Assembly: GCF_000715075.1 (NCBI RefSeq)
Contig: NC_134102.1
Coordinates: 42,851,348 to 42,915,347 of the forward strand
Source: Nicotiana tabacum
Lineage: Eukaryota; Streptophyta; Magnoliopsida; Solanales; Solanaceae
DNA length: 64,000 bases
Reading direction: 5' to 3'
Each line of letters starts with the position of its first letter. The stretch's first letter is position 1. The notes under the pieces were generated by a model. The model did not search any database, was not told where the DNA came from, and was given only the letters and a program-made list of their open reading frames with translations. This document shows, one piece after another, positions 46,397-60,185 of the stretch. A program made the position numbers and the translations under genes.

Positions 46397-48917
46397 TGTC
46401 ATGACCCGAAATCCAACTAGCCGTGATGGCACCTAACCTAACCTTATGTTGAAAGTAGTGACGAGCTAGAACAAAGATCGGAGTCCCACACCAATAGCCA
46501 ACAAGAGTTCATAACATCATACCGAAAATGCTAAAATAAGTAACTCAGAGATATAGTGCTCAGCTCGTTCAAAATTCCGAAAAAATAGGCATGTTTTTCA
46601 AGTATAACAGTAAAGCCCAAATCTTTTACTGAAAGCTCTAAAACATAAGTTTGAAAAATCGTGATTTTCTTTCCAAAACTTTTCCACGGGTAAATGTTTT
46701 ATTATCAAATGGCATGAGGAAAGTACATCTCAATGCATACATGTCAATGTGTATGAGAAGTCATGAATGGTGTGATACCATACAGCAGTAGGAAACTACA
46801 TCTGTGCCTGCATGTCTAGTGCGTATGTCGAATGCGATACCACATAGTGAACAACCATATGCATACTCTCAGAGTATCAATCCACTCATTCATCACAGTC
46901 ACTCAATCCTCCCAATTGCTCGGCACTCAATAGGTACCTGCGCTCATTGTGGGTTTGCAAACTCCGGAGGGGCTCATTCAGCCCAAGCGCTATAACTGAG
47001 ACATGATATTTCAATAAATAGCAATAGAGACTGAGACATGATATGCAAATGAATGAGTATGACTGAGTATGTAACTGCAATTTAAGCAAATAACTCCGCA
47101 GTAGATATGACCTCAGTGGGTCCCAACAGAATTAGGAAATAACCTAAACATGATTTCTAATATGAATCACAGCTCAATTACTCTGACAAGTAGAAATATC
47201 ATGGATAGAAACAAGATTAGGTAACTATACAGTACCACAGAAATAACTGAGTCATAACTCGCCCGGTGCATGCCCACATGCCCGTCACCTAGCAAGAGCG
47301 TCACCTCAACACCTAAACACATATCACATATATTCAGGGGTTCATACCCTCATCACTAAGTTTAGAAGTGTTACTTACCTCGAACAAGCCAAATCCAATA
47401 CCAACAAGCCAAACGATGCTCCAAAATGCCATCTCGCACGTAACGACCTCCGAACGGCTCGAAACTAGCACAAATCAACTCAAATACATCAAATACTGAC
47501 AAAGGAAACAAACTCAATCGATAAAGGTAGAATCTATAATCAAAAGCCCAAAATCAACACAAAGGTCCAACCCGGACCCGCTCCTCGGAACTCGACTAAA
47601 CTTATAAAATCCGACAACTTATTCAATTACGAGTCCAACCATACTAGTTTCACCCCAAATTCGACTCTGAATCGATGTTCAAAACTCAAAAACTCACTCT
47701 TTTAAACTTTAGGCTAAAACCCCCAATTTCTCTTTAAAATTCATAATCCAATTACCAAAAATGAAAATAGAATCACGAAATATAATTAAAATCGAGTATA
47801 AAGCACTTACCCCAATCCTTGTGATGAAAGTTTCCTCTAAAATCGCTTCACCCCGAGCCCCAAATCTCAAAATATGATAAATGAACCAAAAAACTCGATT
47901 TAATAGCTTCTTCCCAGAAATTCCGCATATGCGGTCACACTGTAGCATCTGCGACCCCTGCTTCTGCGGTAAAATGCTTCGCTTTTGCAAAAGCAGCTTG
48001 GTTCAGTACCCCTCGCACATGCGGTAGCAAGACTCTGCTTCTACGAACACCTTCGCGCCTGCGCTTCAATTCGTCGCACCTGCACACTCGCATCTGCGCC
48101 ACATTCTCTGCTTCTGGGATCTTCCTCAACCAGCCTCTTCTCGCTTCTGCGATGGACAACCTGCATCTGCGAAGTCGCTTCTGCAACCAAGACTCCGCAA
48201 ATGCGGCACACGAGTACCAACAAATCTTTAACAATGCAACAAGATGAAAAATTATCCGAACCACGTCCGAAACTCACCCGAGCCCCTCGGGACCCCGTCC
48301 AAATATACCAACAAGTTACATGACACAATATGAACCTACTCGAGGTCTCAAATTACTCATAACAACATCAAAATGATGAATCGCACCTCAAATCAAACTT
48401 AAATGAACTTTGAACTTTTAACTTTCAAAACTCGCGTCGAAACATAACAAATCAACTAGGAATGAACTCAAATTTTGCACAGAAGTACCAAATGACATAA
48501 CGAAGCTATTTCAATTTCCAAAACCACAATCTGAATCTGATATCCACAAAGTCAACTTCCGGTCAAACTTGTGGACTTCCAAACCTTCAAATTTCCAACT
48601 TTCGCCAATTAGTGTTGAATCTTTCTAAGAACATCCAAATGCAAATTCGGGCAGATGCCCGAGTCCAAAATCACCATTCGGACCTAACAGAACTATCAAA
48701 ACTCTGTTCTGGAGTCACATTCACAAAAGTCCAACTTGGTCAACTCTTCCAACTTAAAGCTTCAACGATGAAATTTATTCTTCCAAATCTATTCCGAATA
48801 ACCTGAAAACCAAAACCGACAATTCACACAAGTCATAATACATCATACGGAGCTACTCATTCCCTCAAACTACCGAGCGAAGTGCAAAAGCTCAAAACGA
48901 ATAGTCGGGTCATTACA
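46397..48917 (-). repeat. E5 3' LTR (with two deletions)
   Basis: In plus view it runs from TGTCATGACCCGAAATCC to GTCGGGTCATTACA. Relative to the right LTR it lacks about 365 bp (equivalent to 52851-53215) and about 170 bp (equivalent to about 53815-53985). The E4 LTR has both parts, so these are deletions. The first joins at short repeats of the form ACCTAACC. Confidence 0.85.
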
Positions 48918-48934
48918 ATCTCCCCCACTTAAAC
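48918..48934 (-). other. E5 polypurine tract
   Basis: On the minus strand GTTTAAGTGGGGGAGAT lies directly before the LTR start TGTAATGACCC. Confidence 0.8.
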
Positions 48935-51900
48935 ATATGTCTGTCCTCGAACGTGCCAAGAGTCGTTCCAAAGCCATCAAATTGTCGTGTAACCTTACCA
49001 TGCATATACCCGTGGGTGATCCCACGTCACCCTAATTCATATAAGCCTGACAACACCACCAAACTGAAGATCCTTAATCCAACCTTAGCCCATAAACCTT
49101 GGAACCCAATTTCCAACATCCAGAATTCCCTACAAGATCCGAATCTCGCATGCACACACTGAATAAGTCTAAACAAGCTGTATCAAGCCATAACCATAGC
49201 CCAAGATGCAATCACATGATATACCACATAACTTAAATACTCATAGCAATAATTTTCTACCACAATAACTGCTCGAAGAACACCCGGTACCGGTAATAAA
49301 CCTCATATCAAACAAAACCTCATCCTAAAACCTTCGTACACTTCCAATGATGAAAGAAGAACGCAGAAACTCATAACCACTTATCATATCAACAAGTCAT
49401 GGAACTCCCTCTCCTTCGACAAGAACTATAGCCAATTTCTAAGCCGATCAACGACATTATCCTTCCAAATATACCGCAAACTAATCTGATAGCACCCATT
49501 CTAGGTCTGATGACCTCATCTCATCACACAACCACTCTAGTGACATGCCACGTCAATACAACCTAAAACTACAACCCGCTCAATCCGTGCACCAATAAGC
49601 AACAACCCAAATGTACTCAATCATGAAAAATGACTCAAACGAGAGAACTATCCTGCAAGTTCAACAAATACCACCACAACCGCAATGTTACAAACCCATC
49701 TTACATAGTAGAACCAAGACACATGAATCTAACACAAAGGATCATATCCCGACATAACCCAACTGCAACACGTGACCCCATCCAAACACGGGTCCATATG
49801 AAATACCTCAAGCCACCATGCTCAAAATCAACAATTACACGCAATTCGACATAAAATACACGAAGTGTATGACCATAACCACGGAGAAGCAAATAGCACA
49901 ATATACCACAATCCGGAGAGAACATAACCAAGGCGCAATCAACCATTCGACACCCCAATATACCATCTCGCTCAAATCCCGCTAAAAGACCCAAACAGAA
50001 CTGCACCATGTGTTCTTATAACCAACAAATCACAACCCCTCGTAGCATAGATGAGTAACACATAGATCATATCAGAACATGAATAAGCCCAACTCAAATC
50101 GAATGGCACATCCCCTAATAATAGCAGTACGGAGTCGACTAACCCGACCCGGTGTAGAATACACATCCTCGTTGGGCCTACCAATGGGCCCCAAATCAAC
50201 TCTGGTCATCCACAAATAGATAAATAATCCTTCAAAAGTCCACAATGACCTAACCATAACATATACTACCATCTGGCTAGCTTTGACCACATCTTCACCG
50301 TCCACAACCACTAAACAATCTGCTTCTGAGAACTCCCAGTCTCCAAATCCATAGAACACACAAATCACTATATCTGATCCCAACTCTACCGCCTGAATGT
50401 CTAACACATCTCTCATACACGATCATCCCACGAGGAATAAATCTATAATTCTTCCGTGCCACATAGTAAAATCTGAATATCAGCAGTCGCTCAACCAGGT
50501 GAGTATCGCAATACCAATGAAACATCTGTAAGTCAACACTTAGTGCACCTTCTGAAAAGTATGCTTTCCTCAAGCAATACCAAGTAGTAATACCATTCAT
50601 CTAGTCATCTGAAACTGCCCATGTTGTTTAAGAATTCATGCCCTTCCTTTCAAAACTAAACCATGACCTTACACATGCAAATCTTAATCCGACACAACAT
50701 ACTGCATCTATCATGAATATGAAAAGTACGAGAATATCATAATCAACTCTAAGTCACAAGCAAACTACATACTCAATTAGCCAGGAACCTTCCATTTGAT
50801 CTCATCCAGGAGAAAATCACAACACGCAACATGCTCCTCACGCCAACAGGAAATATACACCTCGAACCATGGTAGAACCATTGAGAATACTTTGAAATCC
50901 ATTTGCACATAACCCAACTATCATAACTGAATCGCTCTAACTCAAACAAACCATGAAGGTCGCCAAAACCCAAGAGCATTGATACGAAACACCTGTAGAG
51001 GCTCACCACATCATAAATACCCAAAGAACCAATAATATCCATTACCGTGTTGATCCAAGCTATTACCAAGTTGTCCTATTTCTCTGAGTTCCTTCAGAAT
51101 TACCCTCAAATGGACATTTCCCTTGCTATAACACCACTATCCTTAACCAAAACTCACCCCCACGAGATCCTAGCATAAAACCACACCGCCCTAAGGCCCA
51201 TAAGCCATTGTATTCCCTCTTAAGCACCTCAAAAGTACCACAACCGAGACACCCACTCTGAAGAGACCTTCTGTGAATCTAAAGTCGTTCCATTCACCTT
51301 CCTGATACTGAAATGTAAAATCCGTAATGATATAGAAATATCACAAGTCCCAACACTATTCGATGCAAATCTCAGATTCTAGCCATATACAAGTCCGAAA
51401 AATTCTCAATTGCCACATATAAATTTTAAATCCATTAGAACCTTCTCGAGAGTCATCCACTCTGCTCAAATCTAAATTCACCGCCCAAACAGGCCAAACG
51501 ACTTGTGCCCCATTAGCACAACAACACCTAAATAAGTAACCCCTCCCCCCCTAACGCAACCGAGCAAAGTCCTACTCTATGCGTACTATTTCTTCCACAA
51601 AAACAACTCAATCATTCCATGATCCCATATACCCATAAAGTGTGACATAACCCGTATCTAAAAATTCCTTTACTCGAGTCATCCTCGATCTCAACCTCCG
51701 CAAGTCACATCTGATTCACAAGTATGCCTCAAACTGAAACCAGCACAACACATAACCATGCAATCAAATCGGTGATAGCAGACTCCCCCACTTAGCTCAA
51801 AGCCATGGAATAAAACATCTGATAACTCATAATACCCACACTCTATTACTTCCATAATCCCGCACCGAATTTCAACTCAATCCTTCATAAGCTCTTGTAA

Positions 51901-52791
51901 CACAAATCATCTAATACCTCAAATAATCTATAAATCAGGCATTCATCCTCGTGACGGTCAGGTCAACTATTACAACCGATCCAACTCAAATCGCACAAAT
52001 ATGGCCCATCGATAGGAAAGAAAGCCTCCACATAACATCATAAGGATCACACATCCATAAATTACCCTGCAGGAGATAACCCGCCTGCTTAATCTTAAAC
52101 CGACATCTCTATATACCCTTCACAGCCACGACTAATACGCAATCTCTCAATCTTCCTGAGTTTGAACTCATCAACAAGAGATGAAAATTTACTTTGTTCC
52201 GCAAATAAACAACGTGAAAGATTCCGCATTACGATCATAATTCGAGATTATACAACACATTAAGATAGAAATCAATCACCTAATAGTCTTTTTTACATCT
52301 CAAGCAAACTCTTCTCATCACGTTTCAACCATCTGAACACATCCCACAATCATATCATACTTCATCACATAGTCATCCAACCACTCATCGACCCACAAAT
52401 TCCACACATATGGATACTACCGGACATATAATTCCAAAAGCATATACTCACACAACTGAAACTACCGAGCCTAAGCTGAGGTCTAAACTTGGCCTCAAGT
52501 CCTCTAGACTGGCCCATCACCGAAACACAGAAGATACATCTCACACCTCATCCATGGGATCCACAAGCCGTCGATGCACAGCTGATACCGAGCATATGCA
52601 TACGAATGCGTGGAAGGAATTCAAAGAGCTACGCTTCAAGCTGAATCAATATCGCGTGATAAGGAAAGAAATATGGGAAGTTTATCCTAAATGCCATGTA
52701 GTCTCTCGAAGATAGGTATGAATGTCATCATACCGATCCGCAAGACTCTACTAGATATTTGCTCATGACTTGTAGAACCTATGAACCTAAA
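48935..52791 (-). other. E5 internal region without recognisable genes
   Basis: The 3.9-kb stretch has only short ORFs of 60-115 codons on both strands, none with retroelement motifs. The strand is strongly biased: the plus strand is rich in A and C, with very few G. That bias and the absence of pol suggest old non-coding filler kept for packaging length, or a decayed region beyond recognition. Confidence 0.6.
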
Positions 52792-52803
52792 GCTCTGATA
52801 CGA
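52792..52803 (-). other. E5 primer binding site
   Basis: On the minus strand TCGTATCAGAGC lies three bases from the LTR, one base different from the initiator-Met PBS. Confidence 0.8.
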
Positions 52804-52806
52804 ACT

Positions 52807-55800
52807 TGTCACGATATTAAATCCAACTGGTCGTGATGGCACCCAACCCAACCCGCTAGGTAAGCCAGTTAACAATAAACCAGTTCAAATAATATTTATT
52901 AAGAGGAGGAATGATAATACAACTAAACTATTATAAAAAGAGTTCCTAAGGACTGGTAGTACAAATCATAAGCTTCTAAGATTAGATTTTTTACAAGACT
53001 GAATTACAATAAGTACAACATCTGTTTGAAATATAATTGAACATAGTTCGAGTCTAATGATACCAAGGACAAGGGATATCCATAACTGGAACGCAGGTAC
53101 ATCTTCAAATCTAGCTCCCGCCGTACGCAAAAAACATCAGCATCCAAAATTTGCACGCAAGATGCAGAAGTGTAGAATGAGTACAACCGACCCTATGTAC
53201 TCAATAAGTAACAAACCTAACCTTAGATTGAAATTAGTGACGAGCTAGAACAAAGATCGGAGTCCCACACCAATAGCCAACAACATTTCATAACATCATA
53301 CTGAAAATGTTAAAAGAAGTAACTCAGAGATATAGTGCTCAGCTCATTCAAAATTCTGGAAAAATAGGCATGTTTTTCAAGTATAACAGTAAAATCCAAA
53401 TCTTTTACTGAAAGCTCTAAAACCTGAGTAAGTTTGTAAAATAGTGATTTTCTTTCCAAATCTTTTCCACATGTAAATGTTTCATTATCAAATGGAATGA
53501 GAAAAGTACATCTCTATGCCTACATGTCAATGTGTATGAAAAGTCATGAATGACATGATACCGTACAACATGAGGAAAATGCATCTCTATGACTGCATGT
53601 CAAGTACGCATGTCGAATGCGATACCACATAGTGATCAACCATATGCATACTCTCAGAGTATCAATCTACTCATTCCTCCCAGTCACTCAGTCCTCACAG
53701 ATACTCAGTCCTCACAATCACTCAATCCTCCTAATCGCTCGGCACTCAATAGGTACATGCGCTCATTGTGGGTGTGCAGACTCCGGAGGGGCTCCTTCAG
53801 CCCAAGCACTATAATAAGCCAATCATAGCATACATCAAAATAACATATTGCGGCGTGAAGCCCGTTCCCATAAGTATCACTCACAATCAGGCCCTCAGCC
53901 TCACTCAGTCATCAATCTTTCTAGTCTCTCGGGCTCACAATGTCATGAAAATCAGCCCAAAATGATGATATGATGTATCAATAAATAGAAACAGTGACTG
54001 AGATATGATATGCAAATAAATGAGTATGACTGAGTATGTAACTGTAATTTAAGAAAATAACTTCAAAGCAGATATGACCTCAGTGGGTCCCAACAAAATC
54101 AGCATATAGCCTAAACATGATTTCCAACATGAATCACAACTCAATTACTCAAACACATAGAAATCTCTTGGATAAAAACAAGATTAGGTAACTACACAGT
54201 ACCACAGAAATAATCGAGTCATAACTCACACGGTGCACGCCCACACGTCCGTCACCTAGAAAGTGCGTCACCTTAACACCTAAATACATATCACGTATAT
54301 TAAGGGGTTTATACCCTCAGCACCAAGTTTAGAAGTGTTACTTACCTCGAACAAGCCAAATCAAATACCGAGCAAGACAAACGATGCTCCAAAATGCCAT
54401 CTCGAGTGTACCGACCTCCAAACGGCTCGAAACTAGCACAAAGCAACTCAAATACATCAAATACTGCCAAAGAAAACAAACTCAATCGATAAAGGTCAAA
54501 TCTTTAATCAAAAACCCAAAATCAACCCAAAGGTCCAACCCGGGCCCGTGCCTCGGAACTCGAAGAAATTTATAAAATTCGATAACACATTCAATTACGA
54601 GTCCAACCATACTAGTTTCACCCAAATCTGACTCTGAATCGATGTTCAAAACTCAAAAACTCACTCTATGAAACTTTTGGCTAAAACCCTTAATTTCTCT
54701 TTAAAATTCATAATCCAATTACCAAAAACGAAAATAGAATCCTGAAATATAATCAAAATCGAGTATAAAATATTTACCCCAATCCTTGTGATGAAATTTG
54801 CCTCCAAAATCGCTTCACCCCAAGCCCAAATCTCAAAATATGATAAACGAACCAAAAACCTCAATTTTATAGCTTCTGCCCAGAAATTTAGCATATACGG
54901 TCACACTGTCGTATCTACGACCCCCGCTTCTGTGGTAAAATGCTTCACTTCTGCAAAAGCAGCTTGGCCCAGCACCCCTTGCACCTATGGTAGAAAGACT
55001 CCGCTTCTGCGAACACCTTCGTGCCTGCACTCCAATTCGTCGCACCTGCGCACTCGCATCTACACCACATTCTCCGCTTCTGCGATCTTCCTCACCCAGC
55101 CTCTTCTCGCTTCTGCGATGGACAACCCGTATCTATGACCAAGACTCCGCAGATGCGGCACACCAGTACCAGCAAATCTTTAACAATGCAACAAGATGAA
55201 AAATGATCTGAACCACGTCGGAAACTCACCGGAGCCCCTCGGGACCCCTTCCGAATATACCAACAAGTTCCATGACATAACACAGACCTACGCGAGGCCT
55301 CAAATCACTCATAACAATATCGAAACGATGAATCGCACCTCAAATCAAACTTAAATGAACTTTGAACTTTCAACTTCTAAAACTCGCGTCGAAACATAAT
55401 AAATCAACTCGGAATGAACTCAAATTTTACACACAAGTCCCAAATGACATAACGAAGCTATTCTAATTTTCGGAACCACAATCCGAATATGATACCCACA
55501 AAGTCAACTTCCGGTCAAACTTGTGAACTTCCAAACCTTTAAATTTCTAACTTTCTCCAATTAGTGTCGAATCCTTCTAGGAACATCCAAATGCAAATCC
55601 GGGCATATGCCCGAGTCCAAAATCACCATCCGAACCTAACAGAACCATCAAAACTCCGTTTCGTGGTCAAATTTACAAAAGTCCAACTTGGTCAACTTTT
55701 CCAACTTAAAGGTTCAACGATGAAATTCATTCTTCCAAATCGATTCCGAATAACCTGAAAATCAAAATCGACGATTCACACAAGTCATAATATATCATAC

Positions 55801-55869
55801 GGAGTTACTCATGCCCTCAAACTACCGAGCGAAGTGCAAAAACTCAAAACGACCGGTCGGGTCGTTATA
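52807..55869 (-). repeat. E5 5' LTR
   Basis: In plus view it runs from TGTCACGATATTAAATCC to GGGTCGTTATA. The terminal CA has become TA. It is longer than the left copy and retains the parts homologous to the E4 LTR. Confidence 0.85.
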
Positions 55870-55874
55870 TTAAC

Positions 55875-56637
55875 TAGTGAAATATGCATATCTTTTGAGA
55901 TTTTAAATAAGGTAATTTTTTAATCTTCTATAACATTCAAGAATAAAAATATTGACTTTTTGATAATTGTTATCTATAACAATCAAATAATATTTAAATA
56001 TTAAATAATATTATAGGTGTTTAACATCCAATAACTATAAAAGTTAAAAAAAAAAATATCGAAACAGTCGAAGTTGTTGTAGGAATATTTGACTATATAC
56101 ACAATGTTCAATGCAAAGATATCATCAACAAGTTCTAGTGAACTTAGCAAAGATCATTAAAATTTAAAATGTATAATTAAGTTTTAAAACCATACTTTCA
56201 TAAGTGTAATGAATTCAACTGTAAAAATATAATGGTTTGAACGCATCAATCTTATATTTTTTATCCAACACTATGTACACATACGTAAAGAAAAACAGAT
56301 ATACATATAACAAAATTACACTTATTCTGAATATACTAATTCTAAGTTTTAAATTCGCTTGTACTAGAAGCAACCTGTGCTTGAGGTTTCTTTTACACTT
56401 TCATTTCCTTCCTAGTAGTTAATTTCACTCTTCTTCTATCAATGGAAAGAAGATTCCAGACCAAAATTTAGAAGTCTTCTATCTAAGGTATCACATAAGG
56501 AACTATGTTCTATTATTGTCGGCTTTACAAGATTTTGAAGCCATCTCCAAGTTCTCTAGTGTTTTGGTAATCTTGGAATTACATGCAACATATAGTTTTC
56601 GATATGACAAATTAAAAAAAGGAAAAATAATACTAAT
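55875..56637. other. AT-rich flank, nothing identified
   Basis: This sequence continues the host DNA interrupted by E4 and E5. No gene, repeat structure or element end was recognised. Confidence 0.4.
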
Positions 56638-56760
56638 CAGGGTTGTACATGGATCGGGTTGGTTCCGATTTTATCAAAACCAAACCAAACCAACTATATC
56701 GGTTTTGATTGGTTCGGTTTTGTCGGATTTTTTGGGTTTTTCAGATTTTTTTGTTACATG
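56638..56760 (+). mobile_element. hAT-like element, left end only
   Basis: CAGGGTTGTACATGGATCGG followed by GGTT- and CGGTTTTG-rich sequence is a repeat family common in Solanaceae whose end begins CAGGG, as hAT ends do. The opposite terminal repeat was not found downstream, so the copy looks truncated. Confidence 0.4.
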
Positions 56761-57278
56761 AATATTATTTCAATCTTACTTTGTTAAAGTTATAGATAAA
56801 GTTTTGATAAATGAATATATATTTAGTAAAAATTAAAAAAATTAACAAATATATAATCTATTAAAATATTCTTATGGAAAAATATTTTTAGTAACACATG
56901 GTAATTCTTTTATTAGCCGTCTAATAAGAATATTTTGTTGATGTACGCTTCAAAGTTAATCGATGTTAATAAATAAACATAAAAATTAATCTGATAACTA
57001 AATAATGATATGTTCTATTTAATTTTAAATTATGAAAATACCATTCCAAATTCGAAAAAGATATAAGAAATCTTGACTTATGAATATGGAAGAACAAAGA
57101 GATGATTGGCGTATTTCAATAATACTTAATAAAAAAGTGATACAATAAAATATAATCATGTCACTTATAAAATATTTACAAGTAAATTTTTATAATAAGT
57201 ACTAAATGGTAACCAAATAAATATGATAACTGACTTATTAGCATGTGTCAAATTACAGTGATAAAATCTTTACGGTAT

Positions 57279-57519
57279 TACTCCCTCCATTCACTTTTAG
57301 TTGTCCACTTTGGATTTTTCACGCCTCTTATGAAATAATAAATAAAGTGCATAATTCTTATGATACTCATATTAATTGGTGTATAATCTTAATGGATTTG
57401 GAATGAGTAATTAATGCTAAGGGCAAAATCAAAAAAATAAATTATTTTTCTCTTAATATGCAAAAAGTGACAAGTAAAAATAAAAATTTATTTTCGAATA
57501 CTTACAAACGGAGTCGTAT
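57279..57519. mobile_element. Stowaway-like MITE, diverged
   Basis: TACTCCCTCCATTCACTTTT at the left and a degenerate CGGAGTCGTA at the right, with AAGTGGACA/AGTGACAAG-type inner pairs, are the pattern of Stowaway MITEs (TA target sites). The length is about 240 bp. Confidence 0.6.
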
Positions 57520-57578
57520 ATAACTTAAGTCCACACTTGTGAATGTGTTCGTTAGTGTATTCTACAGAGTGCCATTGC

Positions 57579-57602
57579 GGGGGGGGGAGAAAGGGGGGGG
57601 GG
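57579..57602 (+). repeat. Two poly-G runs
   Basis: Runs of 9 and 10 G are separated by AGAAA in an otherwise AT-rich area. Run length may be imprecise in sequencing. Confidence 0.7.
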
Positions 57603-59496
57603 AAGAGAAAAAGAAGTCCATTGTGTTATAAACCTTTTATTAATTCGAAGAAAAGCGTTTTTATGTATTGCACTTTCCTTGGCCTTAAAAATGATATCTT
57701 CAAATACTATTTAGCCAACTTTAGATGGACCATAGTGGAGAATAATCATCATTTGATGCAAAACCCACCTTAAAGTAAGAGGAGCTGATTACTTACTTCT
57801 TATGATTCGGAGATATACCCTGGAAACATCAGAGAGCTACTACATAGTATCAAGATATTGTTCGATCGACAATAATGTTGGTAATAATGTACGTAGTTGA
57901 CGTTTATCTATGTAATGTAAAGCACACTTTTATATGCTTCTCTCAAATATAACAATTCTGGTTGTCGGCAAATGTAACACTGAAGACAGATTACAAAGGA
58001 ACATGTAAGATTAATATAAGAAAATATTGTATTTCAAATCATGATAATCTCCTTCATGACTCACGACAGTAATATCATTTCATTACAATTTTGCAGTGGT
58101 TGTCTCTAAGCTTATCACCTTCTTTGCATGTCTCTCCCTCTTTCCATATACAATAATGAACAAAATTCATTTGTGGTCCGTCTGTAAAATATTCCATATT
58201 TCTTCTATTTGCTCTATTTTAGCTTCCACAACATATGAAATGTGATAAAACACTCCAGCAACAAAAGAGATACAAGAGAATCGAATATGCAAATAAAATA
58301 TCCTTTTTGTGCAAGAAGAATAACAAGTCAATAAAGACATCTTTTGTATTAGCAAAATAAAGACAAGTCAGCTAATATCAAACAACTTCCACTTATTCAT
58401 GTGACGTAAGTTCGTTGTTAGTAGGCAAAACCCTTCACTTCAAAACAATCATGTTTCTGACTATTGAAAGTGAACGTTAAAGCTTTGAAGCTAATCTTCA
58501 AGTATTTCTTTCAAGTTTCCTATAAAATCAGCAATCCTAGGTAATATGGAACTAAATCTCTCCATATAAAACACAAAGAGAATGACACCTTTTTGTAAGA
58601 AAGAAAACTCTTATATGTTTCTAACATCCATCTAAAGTCCTATTGTGGATATTAACTTATCTTTTCATCTATCATCTTAATGTATGGTGTACTCAAATAG
58701 GTTAGCTTGACATTTCATCTAAACAATACTACTCATAAAGTGATATGTACAAGTATTATTTGTTCAAAAGAATGAGAAGTTCTTCCAACTATTAGTAATA
58801 ACTACTGCAAACCCAATCTTTCTTGCAGCTTGGTTTGACATTACGCATAGCAAATTACAAAGGTAACGATATCTTTGCCATAAAAAAAGGTCCTTGCCCT
58901 TCTGTTCTTATTTTAGAAATTAAATAAGTTAATGCTTGATGCCAAGCTCAGTACATAGAAATTAGTTATTCCACTCTTGCGATATCAATACAAGAATGGA
59001 GCATTGCACGCTGATTCTTCAGCTTTTGGAACTCCAATAGCAGAGCATGAAGACATACAAAAACAACCCTAGTTGTAGCCAAAACTATAGTTTTTGACCA
59101 GATATTAGCTTAGCACAAAGCGACCCTTACATGAATATGTAGAGAGCATATGACAGCGTACAGAGAAATTACTCTCCTACATAAGTACTCCAGAAATTAC
59201 TCTCCTAGGTGTTAAAGAGCCATCAAGGTGTCAAAAAACTACCACTGTTTTTTTTTTCTTCCTTTTGATAGGTAAAGGATAACCACACAATTAATAAACC
59301 GTCATCCATGCAAATTGTGATATATAAGAAAAAACACATAAAATAGTGAAAATTTTCATAAAATGCGAAGAGAATAAAATAAGTGGCAAAGCCAGAGTGC
59401 GACATTCAATTGAGGGAGCAGCTTCACCAGAAATATTGAGAATGAAACGTTATTGAACTAAATTGATGAAGCATCCTGCAAGCAAGGGACGCAATA
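57603..59496. other. AT-rich stretch without supported gene
   Basis: No coding region longer than about 75 codons has any recognisable content here, and I see no element ends. Confidence 0.4.
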
Positions 59497-59502
59497 GCAG
59501 AA

Positions 59503-59588
59503 GGCTGATTCCGGGTTTCGACTACTTCCTTGCTATTCTGTTCCCAAGGCAATTAAGAAAGCAATTTTGAAGAATCAATGTCAAAATC
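59503..59588 (+). repeat. Direct repeat, left copy, beside the MULE
   Basis: GGCTGATTCCGGGTTTCGAC and the next 65 bp are repeated with very few changes at 61770-61855. The MULE at 59611-61770 lies between the copies. Confidence 0.9.
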
Positions 59589-60185
59589 GAATTTTTAGCC
59601 AAAATTATCCCTTATCTTTAGGGATAGGTTTAACTTTGTCCTCTAAATATAACCCTTAATACTAGTTATTTTAAATTTTGAGCACTTTTAGTTTCACCGT
59701 TAAAAACCTAATAGAGAAATAACACGTGATCTGCACGTGATGTGTGAAAAGAAATACCCGCTCTTTCACCCCCTATTCAGTCGATTTTTCTCTTTTTTCA
59801 AGAGCCTCCCTTCTCCAATTCACTCATTTGATCTCTATTATGGTAGGTATTGTATCTCTATTATAGTAGGTAAAAAAACCCTAGCATTCTTGATAATATT
59901 TCAAGTCTTTACTACTTGCGATCCCAGCAATGATTATTAGGAGCAATGATGAAATAACCCCTAGTTATGGTGAGTGTTCTTGCTACTTGTATTTTGTAAA
60001 TATTCCTTCTTAATTTGTTTTCGAAATCTCCACTATTTTTACAATACTTTACTGTCTTTTGAAGTTCTATAATATTGTGGTCCTTATCTCGAATTTTTTA
60101 AGTTCTGCTTTTGCATAGCCTTTGTAATTGCAGTCCTTTTTCATATAGTATGTCTAAATAAACTTTCAAATCTTTTTTGTTTATG

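Larger units (their letters stand above)
46397..55869 (-). mobile_element. E5: non-coding Tekay-related LTR element (LARD-like)
   Basis: The 9473-bp element is on the minus strand with perfect TSD TTAAC (46392-46396 and 55870-55874). LTRs are 2521 bp (left, 3') and 3063 bp (right, 5'). The PBS (52792-52803) and PPT (48918-48934) are in place. The LTRs resemble those of E4, including the CGCAGAAGCG cluster. Just inside the PBS the minus strand reads GTCTTGCGGATCGGTA and ATCTTCGAGAG, both found in E4 (38150-38190). Just before the PPT, GTTCGAGGAC and TGTTTAAG match E4 (43242-43266). Between these ends no gag or pol motif was found. It fits a large non-autonomous derivative that uses proteins of Tekay elements. 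Confidence 0.8.

Noticed and set aside
49701..50600. Minus-strand ORFs of about 100 codons inside E5
   Set aside because: They are rich in Cys, Val and Leu because of the base bias and have no motif. They overlap each other and show no sign of a real protein.
52410..52715. 101-codon plus-strand ORF in E5
   Set aside because: It lies antisense to the 5' leader of E5, contains no known domain, and overlaps sequence homologous to the E4 untranslated leader at its end.
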